A stretch of DNA of 64,000 bases from Timema cristinae (Eukaryota > Arthropoda > Insecta > Phasmatodea > Timematidae), in NCBI GenBank assembly GCA_039000515.1, contig JBCFYV010011172.1, positions 72,179,941 through 72,243,940 of the forward strand, read 5' to 3'. The position numbers and the translations under genes are program-made. Shown one piece after another: positions 56,851 to 64,000 of the stretch (the first letter of the stretch is position 1; each line of letters opens with the position of its first letter). The notes under the pieces are model-generated. The model saw nothing but the letters and a program-made list of their open reading frames with translations. It had not been told where the DNA came from and did no database searches.

Positions 56851-57333
56851 AGAGTAAGTAAGTATATTTGTTTGAACAGATAACATTAAAATTCAAACTG
56901 AAATTTAAAGTAATGTATCTGAGAAGTTTTTGACGCTACAACCGAGTGTTAGTGATGTTAAAACAGAGGTTTTTATAACATTAATAGATAACAGTTTGAC
57001 CAAACTGCTGAAAAAACGACGCTAGGCCCAAGAATAACGATTTTGGTTAAAATCAGGAAAAATTGCCAGCACACTTACTTTAGTGATAATGCTGTAGAAA
57101 TGTTTACTCCAATATCACTAAGATATCATTATTATAGAAAAACTAAAATATTTGTTACATTTTCTGTATAGTTTTTCAAATGTGATATTTTAGTAAAGGA
57201 AAATTATTTTGATTTAAAACATTTTCACCCATCTTTATCGTTTTATATGTACCAAGAAGTAACCTATATCAAACAAATATAAAGAATGAACAATACATTT
57301 TTCATCTTGGACTAGCATAATTTAATAATTATC
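56851..57333. other. Spacer without recognised feature
   Basis: AT-rich sequence between LINE debris and the next SINE; nothing recognised. Confidence 0.5.
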
Positions 57334-57619
57334 GGGTGACCTGGCGGTCTAGGGGTAAGGTGTCAGACTTCTGTGCTGGGATCCGGGGTTCAATCCTTGG
57401 TCCCGGCACAAATTTATCTGATTACCAAACCCTTCCTTCACCTCTGACAAGACATCTTGTGAATGTGGGGAATGCCAGGCCTCCACTGTGGTTCGGATTC
57501 CACGTTAAACTGTAGGTCCTCCATTTCATCTCACAATCACCCTACCATTACACATTAGCATAAGTGCATATAACCCGAACGTGTAGTAAGACGTGGTGCT
57601 AATAATAATAATTATTATT
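57334..57619 (+). mobile_element. tRNA-derived SINE (group A)
   Basis: A full-length copy has the A-box TGGCGGTCTAGGGGTAAGG region and B-box GGGGTTCAATCCTTGG. The tail GTGTAGTAAGACGTGGTGCTA is followed by AAT repeats and TTATTATT. The flanks share ATTATC (57328-57333 and 57620-57625), though the tail is so repetitive that the duplication is weakly supported. Confidence 0.9.
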
Positions 57620-57993
57620 ATTATCATCATGGAGTGTTGCAATGACATGCAATGAATCAAGTAATGGTGCAGCAGTAACGCAAATGTTAGATTTTACCAA
57701 TTGCATGTATACCTCACTAAATTAACATTTATTAATGAAAGAAAGAGATTTGTAACCTAAAACATGCACCTCACTCTTAATAATAAACAAATTTCTTCCC
57801 TGGCAACAAGTGTTCTTGCATTTTGGTAATCGAACAAAGAGACTGTGCTAAAAAAAGTAGCACTTTCACTCATCCTAGTTTGAGACCAACAATGTTCACA
57901 TTGTGTCGTGTACGACAACCAACTTTAAATTCATAATTCCTGGTACATCTTATGGAACAATATTATAATTCTATTTTTAATTTAGAAGTTAAC
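57620..57993. other. Spacer without recognised feature
   Basis: AT-rich sequence between two SINEs of one subgroup; no gene recognised. Confidence 0.5.
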
Positions 57994-58007
57994 TATTTTA
58001 TGGTCAA

Positions 58008-58281
58008 GGTGACCTGGTGGTCTAAGGGTAAGGTGGCAGACTTCTGTGCTGGCGGCCGGGGTTCAATCCTCGGTCTCGGCACAGATTTATCTGATTTCCA
58101 AACCCTTCCTTCACCTCTGACAAGACATCTTGTTAATGTGGGGAATGCCAGGCCGCCACAGTGGTTCGGATTCCACGTAAAACTGTAGGTCCTTCATTTC
58201 ATCTCACAATCACCCTACCATTACACATTAGCGTAAGTGCATATAACCCGAACGGGTAGTAAGACGCGGTGCTAATAATAA
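58008..58281 (+). mobile_element. tRNA-derived SINE (group A), clean insertion
   Basis: A full-length copy with A box TGGTCTAAGGGTAAGG and B box GGGGTTCAATCCTCGG. It ends GGGTAGTAAGACGCGGTGCT followed by a short AAT run. A perfect 14-bp target-site duplication, TATTTTATGGTCAA, flanks it (57994-58007 and 58282-58295). The intact duplication suggests one of the more recent insertions here. Confidence 0.95.
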
Positions 58282-58380
58282 TATTTTATGGTCAATTTTT
58301 AGTACCATTATGTAAAGTAACAGCAAGTTAAAAAACACTTAGCCTACAAGCCAAAGTTTCTACAGTCCTGGTATGAATAA

Positions 58381-58410
58381 ACATAATATAAATATATTAT
58401 ATATATATAT

Positions 58411-58463
<53 letters not shown>
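58381..58463. repeat. TA dinucleotide microsatellite
   Basis: An almost pure TA run with one short AAA interruption, between the SINE and the hAT element. Confidence 0.9.
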
Positions 58464-58467
<4 letters not shown>

Positions 58468-58519
58468 CTACCTAGTCAATGTTTAAATGTCATAGCCCTT
58501 GTATAGAATGAGCTATAAT

Positions 58520-60125
58520 CAATGGCGGACTGGCCAGGGTGTCAGCTTGCCCTATGGCAAGTGGGCCCTGTGTGCCCCTGATGAAGTGGGCTCCCTTAAA
58601 AATCATACAATATGATTAAAAGGTTCATTAACTTTTAGTAGATTGAAAATATAATAGAAGTTCTAATATTATTACTGTATGCAACTAAAATTTACGATGT
58701 ATTACTATTTTTAGGAAGTTGCGTTACACACTCCTCCCTGATGAGTTCCGATAGAATGAAACCTAGGTCGGGGGATTGGGCAGTGACGATCAATCTTCTT
58801 TAAGAGACAACCATTACATTACCGCTTTGTCCAATGGCAGCAATGTAAAGTGTGAACTGTGTTCTTCTTTTCATTGGAAAAACCATATTGTGTTCAACCC
58901 TTGTATATGTTTCTATCCACCTTTCTTATACCTTCTTTCAAATATAATACATGTTTACTGCATGGAGTATAATAAATTCAGCTACAACAAAGTTGAAGGA
59001 ACGGACTCACAGCAGGGCTTTGAAGTTAGTAAATAAATGTAATGCCAAGATTTCACAGTTGAATATGGATGAAATTCAAACTTTGGAAACAGAATTGCTA
59101 GCTAAGAGGCAGAGGAAGAAGAAAAAATGGCAGATGGACTTTTAGATGATTAAGGATATTCCATGGGTTCTTAAGCTGATTTTCGAGTAAATTTGTTTAA
59201 CCTATTAGTGGACCGCATTGTACACTGTCCAGTCACTATATTCACGCTTTGTACAACACAAAAAGTTGTATAAAGATTCATCCTGTTTTGACTCAGCAAA
59301 GTTTAAAACTATTACAGAAAAGGGCATTGAAGATCAAGCATTGGAAGGTATTATTAAGCTGTCTCCTCAAATTAACAAAGGTGAAGTAATATTGGAATTG
59401 TTTTCTTTTGCTTCGAACTTTGGTGTATTAAATCTATTGCTTATTGATGGTGAGAATATGGATTCCAGTTGCAACAGATGTAAAATTTGTAGCACTTGCT
59501 CATCGTGTGTACTAAAAATTAGGTCATTCAACAGACTTCATGACAAGGCATATAATAATAACCTTTATGAACTTTATAAAGTCGGCTGCACACTGTCAGT
59601 TACTCAACTCCAATGTGAGAGGACATTTTCAGAGCTAATGAACTTATAGACAAGGCTAATAAATTCACGGTTTGAGGAGGAATCATACTTGTTGCTATCC
59701 ATTGAATAGGAATTGTTTGATGAATTGGATGCAGAAGCAATTATTGACAGATTCACACAATCATCTAGTAAATTCAAATGATTGCTCTTAATATAGTAGA
59801 ATGCATGACATATGCGTTCAAACTACCTCTTAATGTGTAAAATGTTCAGTACAAGCAAACTATTTAAAAAATGTAATCATTTATTTAAATAAATAAAAAT
59901 ATTCAACTATAACAATCTGTCTTTACATTTAGTACCTATTGTAAAATGCAATTACTAAGAAATAACATTTATTTCACAAACATTTTAATTGTACCTTTAT
60001 TCCAATTATATATTTTTTGACAATTTTAGTTATTTCTTATAAAAAATTAAATGATAACCTTGCAGTTGTGGGTGGGCTCCCTTTGTCTTCTGGCAATCGA
60101 TATATTTAGACCCAGTCCGCCAATG
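58520..60125 (+). mobile_element. hAT transposon, 1.6 kb, inactive
   Basis: The left end CAATGGCGGACTGG and the inverted right end CATTGGCGGACTGG are 14-bp inverted repeats with one change. Flanks GCTATAAT (58512-58519) and GCTAGAAC (60126-60133) match at six of eight bases, an aged hAT duplication. GGGCTCCCTT-type subterminal sequence is present near both ends. A broken transposase C-terminus lies inside. Full-length hAT elements are usually longer, so internal deletion is likely. Confidence 0.9.
59206..59780 (+). pseudogene. hAT transposase C-terminal pseudogene
   Basis: An open frame of about 145 codons (SLYSRFVQHKKLYKDSSCFD and onward) leads into TLSVTQLQCERTFSELMNL, the hAT C-terminal dimerisation motif (compare the SxxxxERxFS block of the family). 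TAG at 59647-59649 interrupts it, but homology continues in frame with TRLINSRFEEESYLLLSIE, a second TAG (59707-59709), then ELFDELDAEAIIDRF to TGA at 59778. Catalytic Asp/Glu positions upstream could not be assigned. A Cys-rich insert (CNRCKICSTCSSC) precedes the motif, which is unusual. Confidence 0.8.
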
Positions 60126-60133
60126 GCTAGAAC

Positions 60134-60654
60134 TAAGTTAGCTAGATATGCTAATGCCAACAATGAGAAACACCTTTAACCTTTTCCTTTATTAGTATGC
60201 ATGAGATGTGCACTTAATCACAAGTCTTGGTTTGGTGGTATTTTTATGAACATATTGAACAGACTGTCTCTATAGCATAATGGATTGTAGATTTAGCATA
60301 AGTAGCCAACATAAATCAAAAATAATATACAATGAATTCAAAATAAGTTATATGATTTTCATAGCATTTATGAACACTAATTCAGGATCATTTCCTCTAA
60401 TACTATTCTCCTCATACCTACCCAATTGATCAAGTAGTTGTATTAAATATAATTTTACTTAAAAAAAAATTGCTGTCTATGGATAGTTTGTCCAAGGACT
60501 CTTGTAAGCCAAGTTCACTTAAAACTAGCAGCGTTGTTGACTTAAAGGGCAGAAGTTATTTTTGATAGTGTCTGAATTCTCTTTTAAAGTGTTGAACAAA
60601 GAACATAAAGTATTAATTTTATTTATCTTCTTCTTGAGTCAACAACCCAAAGTT
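60134..60654. other. Spacer without recognised feature
   Basis: AT-rich sequence between the hAT element and the next SINE-like segment; nothing recognised. Confidence 0.5.
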
Positions 60655-61020
60655 TGATTTGATGTGATTTCTATCCATTCAGAGCTGAACATACACCCAG
60701 CCCCTCAGATGATTAGTGCCGCCTGTACCATCTGGAAGAAATTCCATGTACTAAGGGAGTTCGGGAAGTGTGGTGGTTTCCCGTTGACTTCCACACTGAA
60801 TTTTTATGAGTGGGTACTTACGGACCTAACAATTTTGCCAGTAAGGTACTTTCATATAACACAATCGACACGGGACCAACGGCTTGATTTGCCCTCCAAA
60901 GGAAGTTGTGCTACAAATTTTTATCGCTCAAGAAAAATCAATTGACCTCAGCTGGGTTTGAACCCAAGAACATGGGTCCTGAGACAAGCATTTTACCCCA
61001 AGATTACTGAGATCAACTCT
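60655..61020 (-). mobile_element. tRNA-headed SINE, third type, antisense
   Basis: At the right end the minus strand has TAATCTTGGGGTAAAATGC and, about 35 bases later, GGGTTCAAACCCAGC, a clear pair of tRNA A and B boxes. The body to the left is less AT-rich than its surroundings and contains (minus strand) ATTTTTCTTGAGCGATAAA and CCACACTTCCCGAACTCCC. It resembles neither group A nor B. The tail and target duplication were not identified. Confidence 0.5.
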
Positions 61021-61104
61021 TTCTTCATATGGATATGTTAATGGGTTAGATTTATTTTTGTAGTATGAAACATATATTTCAATATTACCACTATATAATA
61101 CACA

Positions 61105-61290
61105 TATGGACCACCTTTGTGGTCTAGGTTCCTGATTAAAGATTTAAAGGTCCCTGGTTCGATCCTTGGCGCATCCCAAATCTGTGTGTGAAGTAATAAG
61201 TGTGGAACAAAGTTAAACTCCTTTGTGGGAACAAATTAATGCTACTTGAATAAGTAGCAGCCCTGGTTTAGAAAACTGAGATTACAGTGG
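61105..61290 (+). mobile_element. tRNA-like SINE candidate
   Basis: TTTGTGGTCTAGGTTCCTGA and CCCTGGTTCGATCCTTGG are spaced like A and B boxes. The body GAACAAAGTTAAACTCC and TTGAATAAGTAGCAGCCC follows. Only one copy is in the window, so the family is not established. Confidence 0.35.
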
Positions 61291-62988
61291 TGGCCGCTCT
61301 TTTGGGATAACTCGCTTGCAAGCTTACATTATGGAGTACACTTATGACAAAATGGACAAAACACTATCAAAATTAAATCTCATTGCTATGGAAACGTGAG
61401 TTATAGAAGTAGCCACTAGGAATATATAACAATATGTTGTATGTAAAGCAGTGCACAAACTATTCATACACGTCCAATTTAAAGGAAAATGTTAAAACAA
61501 ATAGACAATATTAACATCTTGTCAATTTATAACAAATAAAAAATATGATAAGATAGGCTAGATCCAGTTTCAAAACATTACAGAACCAAAACATTAACAT
61601 TTGGGTTACCTACCTCTTTCAACAATTGTGTTATAATCCAAGCAGGAGACAAATACCACACCAAAAACAAAGAAAAGATTCATTCAACCCCCTTTTTTAC
61701 AACCCCGCAGCAGTGATACTTGCAGTGTGAGCTCGATGATTAAGAACCAGGGAGCAAGTTGAACAGCTACGGCATTTGCCTAACGAGCCGTCTTGGTTGC
61801 ACTCAGGATTTGTTTCTAGCTGTTGATAAGGTGGTAGGCATGCTCAGTCCTTAGGTTCCAATTTTATATGTATTACCATTTAAAGCTTGCAGCTTAATGC
61901 CTCAGATTCACAGATTATTGGTGAAATTCTCGATGATTCCCACACACAACAAATTCCCTATTTTTTCCAAGTCTTCCAGGTTCATAGTAGGCCAACCCTC
62001 CTTAAAAATGATTTTCAAATGAGTGCTTCTAAAATGCTGCAATTTATTCCTAAATTAAGATGGCCAAACAGCCAAACAAGGGCAGTTGATGACGTTTTAC
62101 AAAGTTTTTTGTTGTGTCTATGGGCTCTTAACAAAATAAAAACTTTTATTTTGAAATTAAAATTTAGTATGGCTCTTTCACTAAGTTATAAAAAACATTT
62201 ATTTATTTTTGTGACCATTTTTAACAAGATACATGTGTGAATATAAAACTTTTTAATTTAGTTCATGTACTATATTTCCTGTTGCCACAGCCACAAATAA
62301 TAATACTTTTATTAATATATTTTGTTCTTGTAATGTGTTAAGAAAACACTAATTATACAGTAATCCTTAACAAAGTATTATCAGATTCGCTTGGTAACAC
62401 TCTTTATTTATAGTATCTCTAAGCAAATATTGTATTGGACCAAATACAGTGCGAGTTTTTTTTCTTAAAAATGTCCTTCTAAAAACTGTACTCATATTAT
62501 TTGCGCAGATTAACACGTTTCATAGAGAGAAAAAAAAAAGTCAGATTCCTACCAAGGACTATTTTGTAGCATACAATAACTGTACTGGCTGGTTGGCAGG
62601 AATCAACGCACACATGCACGTCTAGTAATAATCTCAAGGCCAAAAATGAATTGAGAAATCAGCTTAAGATATCCCACTTACATGCATCTAATAATAAATT
62701 CCTGGATTTCCACCCTTAAGTGCGAGTGCAATGGTAATTCAGTGGATCATTGATAGTTGCTGGAAGAATCTGTGCTGTGTTTCTGATATTAAAAGATGTT
62801 AGAAGTGCCTGCGTATCAAGACAAACATCCAGATGGCCTAATAAAACAATTAGATTTAAGTTTTTACCGTGGTATATTCGAGACCCTTTATTTTTTATGT
62901 AGAACACCTTCAAAATATTATGGTCCTATTATGTGCAAGATGGTACTATTTTCAGGCCAATACTGTAATAACTATTTTAGAATAGGTT
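61291..62988. other. AT-rich stretch with an unassigned open frame
   Basis: A frame at 61887-62240 begins after GCTTGCAG and reads QLNASDSQIIGEILDD and onward for about 80 residues of fairly mixed composition before becoming Phe/Lys-rich. It has no recognised domain and no convincing donor. No other gene signal was seen. Confidence 0.3.
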
Positions 62989-63220
62989 TGACACCCACTT
63001 CGGTGGCTGCAAGGTCTAATGCGCTACCCTCACAGTAGACTGGACTGTCGATAAGGGGAGAATCAAAACTCAAATCTAAATCAGGTTTGCCAAGATGATT
63101 TTTTTCAAAATGGCTTTCCACTCTCCCTCCACACAAATGTGAGTACACTTCCTAGTTCCTAAAATCATTAGCGTTAGTATTTATGTGTAATTTACCCGAA
63201 CAAGTAGCAAGACGCGTTAA
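62989..63220 (+). mobile_element. SINE (group B), sense
   Basis: It starts TGACACCCACTTCGGTGGCT, carries GGCTTTCCACTCTCCCTCCA and CAAATGTGAGTACACTTCC, and ends in the tail CAAGTAGCAAGACGCGTTA. It aligns in the opposite orientation with the copies at 6838, 26007 and 53300. Flanking duplication not clear. Confidence 0.75.
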
Positions 63221-64000
63221 AAAAAGTTTACATTGGTCACTTTCAGCCAATGTTTGCAAATAAAGAAACTTCTGCTAGCTGTCGCCACCTCTCCTACTGT
63301 AGACAGGGTATCACTACTGCATTCGACCCAAGATTCTCCACAAATGAATTTAGTATATTTACTTGAACTCCCAATTTTTCATCCTATTGCTTTAAGTTAT
63401 CTAGTGCCCCTCTTAAGATATAAACATATAACATTTTGTAGTTGGAAACAAAATAAATGATAAACTACACTTTAAAAACCAAAGTTTATTCCATACTTTG
63501 TACAAAAAAGATTGTATGTAGTTTTTAGGCACTCAATATAAAATGGGTTTGCTAAACATAAGAGATCTACTAATGAGAGTGGATTCAAAATACCTCATTT
63601 CCAACTTACTTTTTAATAAAAATATCAAATTTGAATCTTTAAAACATGATGGCATAGGCCTAAGTGTTTGACTTTCTCACATTGCTTTGGTTGTTTCTCC
63701 AATACTGATTATGTTCAAATTGAGTGGGATATTTAAAGTATGTGTTCTGGTTTGTACCATGGTTATGTTTAGATAAACTACTAATAAGCATCATAATCAC
63801 CAAACAAATAATTAAAATTCAAAAATTGAAAAAATAAATATGTATCAATTTTAAAAACTGGAATCTGGAAATTTGGTGAATTCTTGAGTATTCTTTAGGA
63901 TTCAAAGGACTATACCTAATTTAAAGTTCTGTCAGAATTGAAACACACTTTTTACTCCCTGGGCTATGTCATGGCTCAAAAAACCAAACTATTTAAAAAT
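63221..64000. other. End of window, no recognised feature
   Basis: AT-rich sequence. An open frame at 63233-63460 has no recognisable domain and begins inside the sequence bordering the SINE tail. Confidence 0.4.

Noticed and set aside
61887..62240. 117-codon frame as a gene
   Set aside because: No recognised domain, Phe/Lys/Leu-rich second half and no convincing splice donor; kept only as an unassigned frame.
63233..63460. 75-codon frame after the last SINE
   Set aside because: No domain or start context; probably chance in AT-rich DNA.

Overview
The window reads as AT-rich nuclear DNA of an arthropod, most likely an insect. It contains spliced coding exons with GT-AG introns whose closest remembered relative is the Drosophila CCR4 deadenylase twin, tRNA-derived SINEs, R1-like and other non-LTR retrotransposon debris, and hAT, mariner and pogo/Tigger relics. 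The species cannot be fixed from sequence alone. No bacterial gene, CRISPR array or prophage signal was seen.

Two cellular genes are supported, both on the + strand. (1) The last five coding exons of the CCR4-NOT deadenylase catalytic subunit (twin / CNOT6-CNOT6L) lie at 12578-12729, 24847-25077, 28765-28942, 29919-30058 and 30672-30751. All splice phases agree and the stop codon is at 30749-30751. Upstream exons are outside the window, so positions 1-12577 are probably intron. (2) A complete intronless YIPF5/Yip1-family gene (14238-15074) lies on the same strand inside the 12.1 kb twin intron. The two are not pathway partners: one shortens mRNA poly(A) tails, the other is a five-pass ER-Golgi membrane protein.

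Layout. 1-971: featureless. 972-5611: about 65 copies of a 72-bp minisatellite with higher-order structure, ending in a motif that recurs inverted beside a small degenerate copy at 9520-9735. 5.6-9.2 kb: SINEs, a Helitron-like element and small MITEs. 12.4-31 kb: the twin exons, with YIPF5, a MITE nested in a SINE, a 525-bp hAT MITE, an R1-like LINE between long inverted repeats, a SINE-split mariner and an 838-bp hAT-like element in the introns. 30.75-53.3 kb: AT-rich, gene-free and poor in recognisable retroelements, with a few foldback, hAT and pogo-like nonautonomous elements; its first part is presumably the twin 3' UTR. 53.3-64 kb: a transposon-rich block with Tigger transposase fragments, three SINEs of one family, LINE 3' debris and a 1.6 kb hAT element with a broken transposase.

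The most unusual structures are the minisatellite that appears bounded by terminal inverted motifs, the LINE held between 0.45-0.5 kb inverted arms, two SINE groups with different heads but one tail, a three-armed palindrome near 40.8 kb, and a decayed duplicate of a twin splice acceptor plus exon start. Most mobile-element calls rest on eye-aligned termini and target-site duplications, not on database searches.
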